From contig JAVYIG010005285.1 of NCBI GenBank assembly GCA_035222895.1, positions 1-64,000 of the forward strand: DNA of 64,000 nt, given 5' to 3'. The DNA comes from Strongylocentrotus droebachiensis (lineage: Eukaryota; Echinodermata; Echinoidea; Camarodonta; Strongylocentrotidae). The notes below the pieces were generated by a model. The model did no database searches. It saw only the letters and a list, made by a program, of their open reading frames with translations, and had not been told where the DNA came from. Below are positions 22,831-35,783 of this stretch, in pieces (the stretch's first letter is position 1; every line of letters begins with the position of its first letter). A program made the translations under genes and the position numbers.

Positions 22831-23871
22831 TAATGTCTATCTTAAAATAAGAAGAGATGCAAGCTGAAATAAAAGAATATCATACAGATGTTTTATATAG
22901 TGCCTGAGGATGTGAAAACGCATACAGAGGTCGAATGTTACGTTTGTAATATACATTTTTACATGCGAATTCACTTGATTTGAATTATCATTTGATGAAT
23001 AGAGAAGGCATAAATAAGAACGATGATGGTGATTAGAACATCCTTTAACAAAAGAGGATATTTCCAGAAAGATTGACTTTTTGTAACTTAATTTGAAGTC
23101 AATTTATTTAATTTAAGGGAATATTTCAATTAGTCTCATGGTTAGAAGACAAAATGATAATTATTGAAATAAAGTAAGTTATGAACATGAAAGTAATGAT
23201 AACGATTTTGTTCTTAAATTTTTTTTAATTTATACATGTACTGATTAATTTATTCATTTTATTTCAATCGGATAAAGTCTTTTTTCCGGCTATTTGAATA
23301 AGTTCATTACAAAAAATACACTCTGATTTCATCAAGTTACATGAAAATAATTACAGAAAACCCATAAAATGTGTTACATGTATCATCAATAGTGATCTGT
23401 CAGTTTATGACAGGTTCAGTGACCCATTCAAAATTCTATATCAAGTGTATCTCCAAGTTTCTCTCCAAGTTCCAAGTTACATGTATACAGGATGGAATAA
23501 CGACTGATACTTTGCCGTGCACCCCGTGGAAAAATCAGGATAAATTTCCACCCTCGAATGACGCTCGCCATGAGTACAACGGAAGTTCGTCCCCCCAAAA
23601 GGGTTCTGTTTGTTTTTGTTTTTTATTAAGGGAGAAAGAGAATTTCGAGGAAACTGATCTAACTCAGCTTTGAGAAGCGGAGAAAGACGGGGAAATATCA
23701 TACAAGAGGTTCCTTAAGTATGCCATGTTGAGAGTGTGTCCGATATCGACAATGGAACAAAATGAATCAAAGTCATTTGAATTTTAGTGATTTAAAAATG
23801 GTAGGGCCTACATATTAACAACATCCATGTTATTTTAAATGAACATGTTGCAAAATTGACTGCCCCTTCGC

Positions 23872-24005
23872 GAACTCGAATGCCCGAGTTCATCTTTCAG
23901 CAATTGCCGACGAATTTGATTGATTCTTGGCTCACGCGCTAGACGGAATAAATGTGAAAGATAAACGTGTAAAATCCCGTTCACGAGACTCGTTATTGAA
24001 TGACT
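23872..24005 (+). other. conserved peptide-like block upstream of copy C, with internal stop
   Basis: The frame VHLSAIADEFD, stop, FLAHALDGINVKDKR is homologous to 17299-17414. The stop within the conserved peptide argues against current coding in this copy. Confidence 0.3.
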
Positions 24006-25189
24006 GAAGTATAGTTCGAATGACAGTCTCCGCCATAAATGACGTCTGCGCTAAATCGAACGAACCTTTGAGCGAACCTTTGTTCAAAAATATCGTAAAT
24101 AGATTTAATTACACGTGACAGTTAATCGAAATATGGCAGACGATCTTAAAACAAACTTGGAAAATTACCAAACGGATTAGTTTTCATTTGTTTTGGAACG
24201 GTGGAGTTTATAAACACCTGTAAAATAAAACCACTGCCGAGCTGAAAAAAGACAATTGATCGGCGGAACAAATGTAATTATGAAAGGCAGAGCCGTTGCC
24301 GCTGGAATTAAAGTCAAAGATAATAAAATATTCATTCACAGTTTATAATATTAATAACATATACAAGATAATTTGAAAAACGTTGATCTTTATTTCCTTT
24401 TTTTTAAAATCCCATTTATTTCATCAGATTCAGCTGGGGGTAGAGACATACACGTTTCACATGATACCCCCAAACCCAAAATGTTCTTGTTGGCACATTA
24501 TGTTAACTATTTTACTCCCGACGATAACAAATTTGTCATGATAAATGCTTCAAAAAGAATTTAAAGTTTTATTCCCAATTATCATCATTAAGTAAACCAT
24601 GTATTTATATCATTTAAACTATCATTGGAAGTAATCACGTATTTTCACTGTTAATTTCCCTGCCAGATTGTACAACTGATTGTCCCCCCGGAAAGAAACC
24701 ACATATTATTTGCATGTCCATTATAATAATGTTCAAAATCTTTATTTATCACTACTGCTACTATTATTATTTTCATATTTAGTTTTATTGTTAATATTGT
24801 TTTATCATTATCATTATTTGTTATGACAATAAATATTATTATTATTATACTTATTATTATTATCATCAATATTATCATATCTTTCATTTAGGTTGATATT
24901 TTTTCCTTACAAAAACATTACTTGCTATGTACAACAGTTAATTACATGTACTCTATATCACCTCACCTTCAATGATAGCTATTACGTATAACTGATCAGA
25001 AAATATCATAATATAACAGTTTTGACGCAATAGGTGAAGCGGCAATTACCGTGCCAATCAAGGGATTCTTGTGTTTGTAAAACATCCTTTATTAAGCATT
25101 ATGATGTCAATAGCTAGATATGGTTATTATCATCGATTTATGTCCTTCAGCTGTCATTGCTTCATGGTTAATCGGTGGTTTGAATTGTG

Positions 25190-25285
25190 AAATAACAGTT
25201 TAACTGTTTACTAATGAAATACAAAATGACAGTTTAAATTAGTTGATAATGAAATAGGAGATTACAGTTTAATTAACCAAAGGTA
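25190..25285 (+). promoter_or_regulatory. triple upstream repeat of copy C
   Basis: Same three ACAGTTTAA units and spacing as upstream of copy B. Confidence 0.6.
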
Positions 25286-25361
25286 AATTGTTTTCATAAA
25301 AAAATTGTCTCAATTTGCATGAATTGACCAACCCTCATCACAAATGTTATTGTTTAGATCC

Positions 25362-25370
25362 TATAAAAGG
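25362..25370 (+). promoter_or_regulatory. TATA box of copy C
   Basis: TATAAAAGG, 95 nt before the ATG. Confidence 0.85.
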
Positions 25371-25456
25371 AGGCTAAATGATTTGTTTCATCATTCACTC
25401 TTCATTCTTCGATACTTCACTAGTTTCAAAGCATTCGAGTCAACAAACCTTCTAAC

Positions 25457-27278
25457 ATGGCTTCAGTAGTAAGTATAATTTTCCGTTACAGAACTAACAT
25501 ATCTCGTTTCTGATATTAGCTTCATTATCAATATCAAACTAGTATATCTCAATTCGAGAAGGGCATTTTACTTAAGAGATGGGATGTGACATAGTAATAA
25601 AACAATTTGTTATGTTTTGTTTTGTTACAATGGTGTCATGGTATTGTTCAATCACTTAACTCTCAATCCTAGGGTTAAGGGTTCGAATCCCAGCCAGATA
25701 CTAACGTCCACTGGCAAGAAATTAATCCATACCAGCAGTTGCTGGGGTAATAATGATTGCAGGCACCTCAGAATGATCAGCATTGATGCTGATGAGGTTT
25801 CCTTGTGTAAACGGAGGTGTAAATTATATATACAATCTGTCGGCAAACTTCGAAAATGTTTTGGAGGTTCTGATGTTTTCTTATTTTGCCTATTTGCACA
25901 GTCAGATGAAATCTGCATGCAAGCAATACATTCCCTGTGGATTACATTGAACTTGTTTGTTTTAATTGTATACTGTTTTTTTTTTTTTTTTTGAATACTC
26001 CCGGAATGTATCCGAGACAAATCATTGATTTTGACGCGGCTTTTTCTTTATTTTCAGGTAAAAACCCTGTCCCTTTGCCTGTGCCTAATTGCATTTGTTA
26101 CACTGGAAATCAAAGGTAAGAACGCATCTTTATTATTTAAATTTAATCATGTTTTATTATGAGTTTAGAACGAAGATGACAAATATTACCACGTGGGTCT
26201 CTTCGGGTACATACGTCATTCATGGGGAACTGTGCAATGTATTTTACATGGAAATAATATATATCAATATAATGAATATCATGTTTAGGATGGAATATGC
26301 AATAATTTTCAATGGTCTTTAAAGATTCTGTCTCACATTAAATATATTAGGGGACACCAAGTTTTTTTTGTAAAATCTGTAATTAACTATTAAATTATTT
26401 GTTGGTATACGATATAAAGTCAAACGAATACATTTGTTATTGTTATTTATGTACTTAATGATATTGTTCATAACGAATTTCATTGGTACGGCGATTCAAA
26501 TATTATCTACATGATTTAGGGATGATTTCGCAGGAATTTCATATGTTTTGTGACTATCCGTTTCGTCTAAATTAAATATTCTGTCGTTGTACGTGCATTA
26601 AAAAAATAAAAACCTATGGATTCAAAAGAGGTAGTATTGGAGAACAGGTTATAAACAACATTTTATTTTGCTTAAAGTGTCATTGTGATCGCTTAATTCA
26701 CATCACTTTCTCCTAATTATAGCCCAAACCACCGATCGCACTTCGGAGTTTCAAGCCCTCTGTGATAGATACAGAACAGTGATGAACGACTGTGAAGAAA
26801 AACTTCCTGGGTTAGTGACTGCTGATGAGCAGCTGGCTTTGTTGAAGTCAGCCGATAATAATCAGGTGTGTTTGGAAGAGGAAGGTGAAACGAACTTTGC
26901 CGATGCTTGTGAGATCTTGGAGAGCGTTTGCATCCGAGTTGTCTCGTGTCCCGCTTCAGGTAAGGAACATCGCCGAAGTACCCATTTTTTGTTGTTAGTT
27001 GAGGGGGGGGGGGGGGGTATATTTTATTTAGGAATTCGGTTCATCTAGGAGCCATTATTGTTGCAGGGGAAAAATGTTGTATAAAAACCTTTTGCTCAGA
27101 TGTCACTTTATCAAACGATCTGCCGGATTGATATTATTGATGAGTTGTTAATAGATTACGGTATATTCAAGGAAATAATTTATGTGTTTTCTCATCCTAT
27201 ACAGCTCGTTTTAGACGTTCTTCCTCCGTCTCTGCTTCTGCTGAATCATCATCCGTTGAGTCTAGTGAAACAGACTAA
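25457..27278 (+). CDS. copy C: secreted six-cysteine protein with RFRR site (126 aa)
   Basis: Exons 25457-25468, 26058-26115, 26723-26959 and 27205-27278, all GT-AG, total 381 nt with TAA. Signal peptide and exon 2 are identical to copy B. Exon 3 has one extra codon (Leu in DEQLALLKS), so the second cysteine gap is 25 residues. Exon 4 has the short form of the Ser-Ala run. RFRR and the SSETD end are kept. An ATTAAA hexamer lies at 27554-27559. It is the same unrecognised family as copy B, which it matches closely throughout promoter, introns and exons. Confidence 0.9.
25628..25805 (+). repeat. tRNA-derived SINE in intron 1 of copy C
   Basis: A-box-like tggtgtcatggtattg and B-box-like gggttcgaatcccag, at the same intronic site as in copy B. 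Confidence 0.65.
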
Positions 27279-28380
27279 GAAGGCCATCTCCATGGCATGT
27301 CAAAGGTCGTTACCTTGAATATCGTCTTTAAAGGAGATCAAAGAGTCTTGTTCTGTCGTCTGCTAGTTATATGAATTTGTATTTATGTAAATCTAATTTT
27401 ATTTATTTATAATAATAATAATCTTTTTTAAGTCCACTCCAAATTTTATTAAGTTAAACCGAAAATGGAAATTCCTTTTGCCCAATTGATCGTGAGTCCG
27501 GCAGCCATTGAGCAGCATAATACATTCAATTTTTTGTTTGCAATCTCAGTATGATTAAATGCTGACATAATACTGCCCTAATCAAAATATATATTCGAGT
27601 TTCACAATTTATGTGATTCATTCAATTTAAGACAAGTAAATTCAAATCTTTGTTGCTATGTCATTTACAACAAAGTGACATCAGCTTCAAGCAGTCTAAA
27701 CTGATAACTTATTCTTTCTTATCTTACATTAAAAGCAGGCATCCAGGGTGGCATTACCAAAGAACATTAGTTAATATCTTAATTAAAAATCAAGGTTATT
27801 CATTTTTAGACTATGCAGTATTTAGGGTTATTTCATTTTCTCAGTCCGAAATGACGATTTTCGAATTATCGTTCTATAAAGGTTGACCAATCTTTGATAT
27901 ATATCTGATATCTATTTATCTTTCAATAATTACCGTACTCTATGCCAGATAATTTCAAATTCTTTTCTGGCTAATTTCCAATCTTTGTTTAATCTGATGT
28001 TCAGCATTTTATTTTGTTTCAAGGATATGTTATTCTTTATACAATTTGATATGCGTACGTGTACTTACACCATGTTTTATACAGGCTCGTTTCCTGTTCT
28101 GAGTTTGTACTATCTGTATTATAAGTTGATGGCACATATTTAGTTTGGCAAGTCTTTTTTAATAATTGTTTTTACTATAGTTATAACAGCAAAGTTGTAA
28201 ACTAAAGCATTAGACTAATATGAGGGCATATACTACTTCTTTGAAATAAAATTCTAACCAAAGGAAAGAACTGTCGTGAATATATACTTTTAAATTGTCA
28301 AGAGTTTAGTTGTTCTACGACCAGGCCAATATTGAAGAGTGATTTGGAAGAGAGGAATGCAATGATATGGGACAAACCAA
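27279..28380. other. 3' flank of copy C
   Basis: Non-coding sequence homologous to the flank of copy B, with an ATTAAA at 27554. No further gene. Confidence 0.5.
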
Positions 28381-28500
28381 GAGAAGAGAGAACGAAGCAA
28401 TAGGAGAGTGTCGATACAGAAAGAAAGGAAGAGGAGAGAGGTAGTGAGAGAGTTGAAAGATATAGAGATAGACAGAGCAGGGGAATTAAGAGAGACATTT

Positions 28501-29860
28501 TGTGATCACTTCAAATTACAGTTTAAAGGATACAAAAGAAATGGTTTTATTTAATGATAGTGATTAGGAATAGAACTGTTATCTTAAAGAAACAACAACA
28601 TTTTTTTTTCATGAAGAGCTGGATGGCGGGAGTAAAATACTGAACAAGTTTTGGGTTGAAACGCGTAAGTCTGTACCCTAATAGCTGTAACTTAGGAAAT
28701 AATTGAGAATTAAAAAAAAAAAAAAATTCTAGAAAGGAAAATAAAGTTAGAGTTGTATCGAATAATCTTGTTCATGTTATTAACAGAATAGACTGTGAAT
28801 GAATATCTTATTGTTTATGACTTTATTTCCAGCGGCAAGGGTTCTGGTTTCCATATTTTCATTTGTTCTGCTGACCAATGATCCTTTTGACAGCTTGGCA
28901 GTGGTTTGATTTTACAGGTGTTTATGAACTTGACAGTGCCAAAACAAAGGCAACTACCCCGTTTGGTGATTTTCTATCTTTGTTTATTATCACCAACGTC
29001 CACCTTATCTTAATTAACTATCACGTGTAATTAAATATTTTTACGATATTTTTTTCAAATATACTCACTCAATCGTTTGTTCAATTTTGCACAAACGCCA
29101 TTTTCGGCAGAGAGTGTCACTCCAAAATATACTTCAGATATTCCATTTAGAGTATCTGGCACGGGATTTTGCACTTTTATTATTCAAATTCATTCCGTCT
29201 AGCGCGTGTGCCAAGATTCGTTCAAATTTGTTGTCAAATGTCGAAAGGTGAACCCGGGCATTTAAAGGGACTTGGTGACATTGGAAAGATGAAAGAAACC
29301 GGTGGTTAGGTAAAGAATTCAATTCTAGATGTACAATTAAAGATAATCTGAAAGTTTGAGTGAAAACAGACCATTATTAACGATAAATATCGGGAAAAAC
29401 TGATCTGATCGATACCTTAATTCTCCCAACTACATTATTACAATTTAATTACATTTTAGGTGAATGTAAATCCTCACACAGCATTTAATTGGCTGTATAT
29501 ACCATTCCAGACATTTAAGTGTTAACATATTTTTACAAGCCTGTCTTATGTCTTATTTTCATGGAAAAACGGTTGGAAAATTCGAAAATGGTCGGGAGAA
29601 TTTACTGTTTAAATAGAGGGTGTTGCACAGTAACGCCTTCCTAGAAAACCATTGACATTAATATCTTTGTGGTTTGAGAATTTTTCCAGGAATGTTTGCA
29701 TACTAGAGGATTAGTACAATCAAAGGAAGATAATAAGTAACATTTCATACAAAAATTCCGCAATTCTTTCCTCAACCTTCAACAATGTTACCGAGTCACT
29801 TTAAGTTCGCGAATTGACAGTCGATTTTCTTTACACTTTCATTCAGGTTAACATGGATGT
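28501..29860 (-). repeat. inverted orphan copy of the unit's upstream segment
   Basis: Reading on the minus strand, 29860-28501 matches the upstream block of copies B to E, including the FERILAHALD frame (29134-29262), caccaaacgg, tttgacagcttggcag and tgtaacttaggaaata blocks. No gene is attached: at 28500 it abuts the purine tract of copy C. A TTAA-flanked element (29266-29800) and a LINE (from 29862) are inserted in it. It marks the point where the cluster changes orientation. Confidence 0.65.
29266..29800. mobile_element. TTAA-flanked MITE with terminal inverted repeats
   Basis: The left end agggacttggtgacattg and right end caatgttaccgagtcact are inverted repeats matching at most of 18 positions, and TTAA flanks both sides (29262-29265 and 29801-29804). 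The related units at 23880 and 51310 run through this site without the insert. It has no coding capacity. TTAA duplication suggests piggyBac-type mobilisation. Confidence 0.65.
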
Positions 29861-30181
29861 TCATTTCATTTCATTTATTTCATTCTCCATAAAAACATTA
29901 AAACATACAAACATGATATACAGATGAAGATCGATAACAAGAAAAATACAAAGGGAAGGAGTAAACAAAATTTTATGGGAATGTGGGGTTAACAAAAAGG
30001 GCAATTAGCCTTATGAACGTCAACCCCTTAACAAATATACACTGTATTGTTGAGAAAAGAAAAGCAGAGAAAAACCTAAACACCAATACAAAAGGGGGGA
30101 AAAAGAAAGGAGAAGTGAAGGGGAAGGGGGAATACATTACAAAGTGCATCAACTGAAACGTGACGTCATTTATTTTGAGAT

Positions 30182-31048
30182 TTAATACAATGATAAAAGA
30201 TGGGACTTATACAATCGTTTGAAAATATTAATTGAATTGGAGTTTTTCATATTAAACGGGATATTTTTCCATAAAACTGGTCCTTTGAAAAATATTGTAT
30301 TTTTTGAAACATTTGTACGGATTTTAGGAGAAAGAAAATTACCAGCATTACGAGTTTCATGAGAATGTATTTGATAATTGAATGTAAATTTACATGACAT
30401 GGACTTTGGCAGTAAACCCTTGGAACACATAAACATAAAAATAGCAATATTACAATTATTTATATCATAAACATTTAAAAGCTTTAATTGTTGAAAAAAT
30501 GGCAGAGTGTGGGCATTGAACGGGGCTTCGTAAATTATTCGAACAGCCTTCTTTTGTAATACAAATAATTTCGTCATAAAATAATCAGAACCATTTGACC
30601 ATGTAATATTACAATAATTAATGTGTGGAATTATCAAAGCATAATACAACATAATCAAAATATGTCGTGGGAAGTGTCTTAATCGATAAATAATACCAAC
30701 TCCCTTAGCAACTCTGTTACATATGACACTAATGTGCTCATGCCATGTCAATCTATCATCGATGTAAACACCGATAAATTTAGTAAAAGAAACACGAAAT
30801 ATAGCTTGTCCATTGAAATGAATAATCAAGTTATCATCTTCAACTTTTCTGTTTGTAAATATTGTTTTATCAATATTTATAACTAATGTATTATTTAACA
30901 ACCAATCATTTAATTTATGTAATTCGACAGTAAATGTATCTAATAACATGTTCAGATCACTTCCAGACATGAACACACTGGTTTCATCTGCAAAAAGAAT
31001 AAATTGTAAGAGTTTAGAAGAAGTAATGATATCGTTTATATAAACCAA
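30182..31048 (-). pseudogene. LINE reverse transcriptase, palm to C-terminus, with changed catalytic motif
   Basis: The 288-codon frame begins just after the PQGS block (IYINDI-like VYINDIIT) and contains FADE where reverse transcriptases have FADD, so the second catalytic aspartate is replaced by glutamate. It continues with the GVYIDDRLTWHEH block and the LYYALIIPHINYC block and ends at 30182. An upstream frameshift separates it from PQGS. It belongs to the LINE at 29862-33330 and is inactive. Confidence 0.8.
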
Positions 31049-31149
31049 GAAAAGTAATGGACCCTTGGGGCACTCCGCATCGAATTTGCTTATTTGAAGA
31101 TTTATGGTTATTGATAACTACATTTTGAGACCGGTCTAAAAAATAACTC

Positions 31150-31345
31150 TTAAATAATAATAATATCTATTAAGAGCAACCTTAAATCCCATTTGTTTAA
31201 TTTTGCGTTTCCTTTCTTATGTAAATGTACACGATTTTTTGTCATGATGCAATGTGTTCCCTAATATTTTGAAGCGCCTTGAGCATTTAATTAAAATGGA
31301 TAATGGCGCTATATAAATCTCATGTATTATTATTATTATTATTAA
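31150..31345 (+). mobile_element. L2-like 3' end inserted inside another LINE
   Basis: Reverse transcriptase coding sequence of the host LINE (YGIRGNLL on one side, YFLDRSQNVV on the other) is interrupted by about 190 bp that end, on the plus strand, with gcgctatataaatctcatg and (TTA)n. This is a short 3'-end insertion of a different LINE or a SINE using its tail. Confidence 0.6.
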
Positions 31346-32128
31346 TAAATTTCCACGAATTCCATAATCTTCCAATTTGCTCAACAAAATAAAATTATCT
31401 AACGTATCGAAGGCTTTGCTCAAATCAAGAAACAATCCAACCATGTGTTCTTTAGGATCAATAGCTTTACAAGCTTTGTGAATAAATTCAAGAAGCGCCA
31501 TTGATTATCAGACAAAATATTACTTGAAAATAGAAAATCATTCAAACGTTTGTATAAGCACTTCTCAAAAATCCTTGAAAATAAAGGTAAGACAGATATT
31601 GGGCGGTATTTTTTGTATCACTAACATCACCTGATTTAAAAACTAGGATCACTTTTGCTATTTTTAATTGAGTAGAGAACACACAATATGAAATACAAGA
31701 ATTAAATATAGAACATAATTGTGGAGCAATTATATGAATGACTTTTTCAATGACACCGAAATCGATTTCATCATATCCGGCACTAGTTCAATTTTTTAAA
31801 GAACAAAAAAAATCAATAATCTCTTTACAAGTAACAGGAGAAAAAAAATGCAGTTTTATAATTTCTTTTATTAGATTCTTATGATAAAATGATTTAAAAT
31901 ATTGAAGATTATTTGTTAAATTGTAACCAATATTTACAAAATACTCATTAAATATTTTTGATACTTCATCTTTATCTGTAATTTTTCTACCATCAACATT
32001 AATTTCATCAATACATTGTTTAGAACATGATTTTGAACCAAGAGCTTCATTTATAGTTTTCCATGTTGCTTTCATATATTACCCTTATCATTATTAAATT
32101 TATTTTTATAATATTGATAGTTAATTTT

Positions 32129-33140
32129 TTAAATTTCATTTGTAATTTTATTTCTAAATTGTTTGTACACATTTTTCCTATATTCAGTGGGTGACTTTAG
32201 GTACTTTTTGTATAAGCGCCATTTTTTCTTTATCTTTTTTAATAAATCTCTATTCATCCATGGCTTATTCATACATTTACTTTTAATTATTATTTCTTGC
32301 AAGGGAAAGCATTCATCATATAAACGTAGAAATTTTGCCAAGAAGAAGCTGTAACTAGCATTGGGATTACTTAATTTTAAATTCCAATATACATTTTTCA
32401 AACGTTCATTAAATCTAATAATATTTCTTTCATTCATGATACGTTTAAGTATATGCTTTTTCTTCTCACTAATTCTATTGGAATAAGATATACTGAAAAC
32501 AGGAAAATGGTCACTTAGATCAACCAAAATCACACCACTAAATTTATTCTTCATATCATTTGTAAAAATATTATCCAATAATGTTGCGGAATGATCAGTA
32601 ATACGAGTAGGGTTGTGAATAAGTGGGTACATACAAAAAGAAGTAAACAAGTTCAAAAAGGAATTTGCATTTTGGGAAGAGACAGTTGATAACAAATTGA
32701 TATTAAAATCCCCCATTAAATAAATTATTTTGTTTTCATTATTTACAATATTTAGAACAGAAGATAATTGATCAAAAAATAATTCAATAGACTGATCAGG
32801 AGGTCTGTAGACTACACCCAATATTACATTTTTATCAGATACTTTTTCAATTTCAACAAATAAACTTTCAAATGAATCATTAACAATATTCAAATCATCT
32901 CTTCGTTTTATAAACTAATGTATCTCTCAAATAGATCCAATACCTCCACCTCTCCTGTTTTGTATATTGATATTAATGAAATTATAACCTTGAACGTTGC
33001 ACAGCCCTGTTGATGAGGTTTCATTCAACCAAGTCTCAGTGATCCCCAGGATAGAAAATTGAAAATCTAAATTATTCAACAATGATGAAATACCATCCAT
33101 GTTTTACAAAATACTTCTACAATTAATATGCATCATTGAA
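32129..33140 (-). pseudogene. LINE apurinic-type endonuclease region, frameshifted
   Basis: From about 33140 down the frame reads HINCRSIL, stop, NMDGISSLLNN and SILGITETWLNE, breaks near 32930, and resumes in a 254-codon frame with VVYRPPDQS, the GDFNIN motif and SDHFPVF. These are the conserved blocks of the endonuclease of jockey/CR1-clade LINEs. Confidence 0.8.
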
Positions 33141-33548
33141 AAATTAATGGAATTTATTTTATCGGAAGAAAGTTTTTTTTTTTATCCCAAGGCCAGTTTC
33201 CTCATCATTCATGGGTGATAAGACATTTGATATTGCATTTAAATTTAAGCTATTAATTGCACTTTGATACAACGTACGGAGAGACATATTTATAAAAAAA
33301 CGGGTAAATAAACACATTAACACAATGAAAAGAACATACGTTTAAGAGTTCAAAAGTTTATATAGTTTGATAAAAAGGGGACCGGAAGCCTACAATGAAT
33401 AATATATATTAGTGTTTAGCTTCATCAGCATATACATTGGATAGTATTTATTGCACCATGAACTTACATGGCTGCACACAAAATGTTATTTAAATAAGTT
33501 TCAAGTCACAATGTGATCTTATCTGTTTTTTCTTCCCTGTTAATGTCA

Positions 33549-33903
33549 GCACCGCCATTATTCGTCCATCAATCGACCAGGTTGCACTCACCACTTTGTC
33601 TAACATCTACTAAAGCAACATCAGTTGATGCTACCACTAATCTACAGAAGGTTACTGAAGAAACGACTATTCCAGAAACAACAAATGAACCATCAACTAC
33701 TGAAGGAACAATATCTGAGAGAACCACGAATCAACAGACACTATACCTGTTGCGACAAACGGTCAAGAAACATTTGCAGAAGCAACAGCTCGTCAACAGC
33801 CAACATATCAGAGCTATTAACTACTGAAGGGACAAAAACTCAGATAATAACGGACAACCAATCAACACATGAGCCACCCACTAATAAACAAACACAAACT
33901 GAT
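33549..33903 (+). pseudogene. broken Thr-rich (mucin-like) exon fragment
   Basis: A good acceptor (ttttttcttccctgttaatgtcag) precedes a Thr/Ser-rich reading frame (TKATSVDATTNLQKVTEETT, TTNEPSTTEGTISERTT). The Thr-rich sequence hops through all three frames near 33730 and 33810 (TDTIPVATNGQETFAEATA, then LLTTEGTKTQIITDNQSTHE), so two indels have broken it. At about 33903 it runs in frame into a LINE reverse transcriptase. It could be a relic of a secreted mucin-like gene; the remaining exons are not visible. Confidence 0.4.
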
Positions 33904-34701
33904 GATACCACTGTGTATGATATCTGTAAGGTAGAATCCCAGTGTTCCTTACAACGAGCATTAGACGAATTACTTACATGGGCAAAGACCAATGATATGC
34001 AGATCAATCCACAGAAAACAAATGAAATGGTAATAAATTGTACTAAAGATGCGATTGTTCATCCACTTACCATTGATGGCAAACCCGTAGACTGTGTCCA
34101 AGAAATAAAGTTGCTAGGATTATGGATCAATGATAAATTGAATTGGAATACTCATGTGGAAAAGGTTTATGCTGTAAGTCGTTTGTTTCTCTTGGTCCAA
34201 TTACGTAGAGCCGGTCTTGTTCAAGACGATTTGTGCAGGTACTACAAAGCTTGCATAAGGTCTGTTTTGGAATATGCATGTCAAGTCTTTCACGGGGGCC
34301 AAACCAGTGAGCAATCTAATTTATTGGAATCAATACAAAAACGTGCCCTGAGAATAATCACCCCCAACCTACCTTATACTGACGCTTTAAATGTACTGAA
34401 CATTGATTCCCTAGCTGATCGTAGAAATAATATGTGCTTGCAATTATTCAACCAAATACAGAAACCGGAACACAAACTAAATGACCTTCTTCCACCAAAA
34501 CGAGAGACAAGATATAACCTTAGGAGAAGTAAACAAGTGAGTCTGCCCAGGTGTAAAACAAACCGATTTAAGAATAGTTTTATCCATTGGTGTGCCGTGT
34601 GCGTATAATTTACAATGAGCATGTAATTAGTGAAATATACATTTTCAACCATTCAATATTCCTTTCAACTTGTACCCCGACACATGCAGCTGGTTTTTAA
34701 T

Positions 34702-34734
<33 letters not shown>

Positions 34735-35045
34735 TATCTTTGCTTCAGAGTATCAATTTGGAATAATTATTCAGTACATGCAGTTATTCAGTTTATACCC
34801 ATACGTTGACTTTCTTTATAATTATATTAACTATTTTGATATTTTGATGTAGGGTTTACTTGTTTGATCATTGCAGCCTTTTCACTTCTTTACTTACTTT
34901 TCTTTTCCCCTCTCTTGCCCCCTTTTCTTGTCTATTTATGTGCGTATAATTTACAATAAGTAGGTAATTAGTGAAATATACATTTTCAACCATTCAATAT
35001 TCCTTTCAACTTGTACCCCGACACATGCAGCTGGTTTTTAATTAT

Positions 35046-35080
<35 letters not shown>

Positions 35081-35388
35081 TATCTTTGTTTCAGAGTATC
35101 AATTTTGAATAATTATTCAGTACATGCAGTTATTCAGTTTATACCCATACGTTGACTTTCTTTATAATTATATTATCTATTTTGATATTTTGATGTAGGG
35201 TTTACTTGTTTGATCATTGCAGCCTTTTCACTTCTTTACTTTCTTTTCTTTTCCCCTCTCTTGCCCCCTTTTCTTGTCTATTTATGTGCGTATAATTTAC
35301 AATAAGCAGGTAATTAGTGAAATATACATTTTCAACCATTCAATATTCCTTTCAACTTGTACCCCGACACATGCAGCTGGTTTTTAAT

Positions 35389-35428
<40 letters not shown>

Positions 35429-35729
35429 TATCTTTGTTTCAGAGTATCAATTTTGAATAATTATTCAGTACATGCAGTTATTCAGTTTATACCCATACGT
35501 TGACTTTCTTTATAATTATATTATCTATTTTTATATTTTGATGTAGGGTTTACTTGTTTGATCATTGCAGCCTTTTCACTTCTTTACTTTCTTTTCTTTT
35601 CCCCTCTCTTGCCCCCTTTTCTTGTCTATTTATGTGCGTATAATTTACAATAAGCAGGTAATTAGTGAAATATACATTTTCAACCATTAAATATTCCTTT
35701 CAACTTGTACCCCGACACATGCAGCTGGT

Positions 35730-35783
<54 letters not shown>

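Larger units (their letters stand above)
16800..23279 (+). repeat. tandem duplication unit carrying copy B
   Basis: This 6.5-kb unit is repeated as 23280-28500 (copy C). Order in both: upstream block with small conserved frames, AT-microsatellite, triple repeat, TATA, gene, 3' flank and purine-rich tract. The TATA-to-TATA distance is 6537 bp. The match begins near ctttgaataagctcatta at 16807 and 23293. Confidence 0.75.
23280..28500 (+). repeat. tandem duplication unit carrying copy C
   Basis: Direct repeat of 16800-23279 with the same internal order, ending about where the purine tract (28380-28495) meets the inverted orphan fragment. Confidence 0.7.
29862..33330 (-). mobile_element. CR1/jockey-like LINE, near full-length pol but disrupted
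   Basis: On the minus strand: an endonuclease region (from about 33140: HINCRSIL, then ILGITETWLNE, VVYRPPDQS, YLMGDFNINLL, and SDHFPVF), then a reverse transcriptase region (GLFLDLSKAFDTLDN, CGVPQGS, FILFADETS), and a 3' end with AAATG-type repeats at 29862-29890. Frameshifts and stops separate the blocks, and a LINE tail is inserted in the fingers/palm region. The boundary on the 5' side is approximate. Confidence 0.8.
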
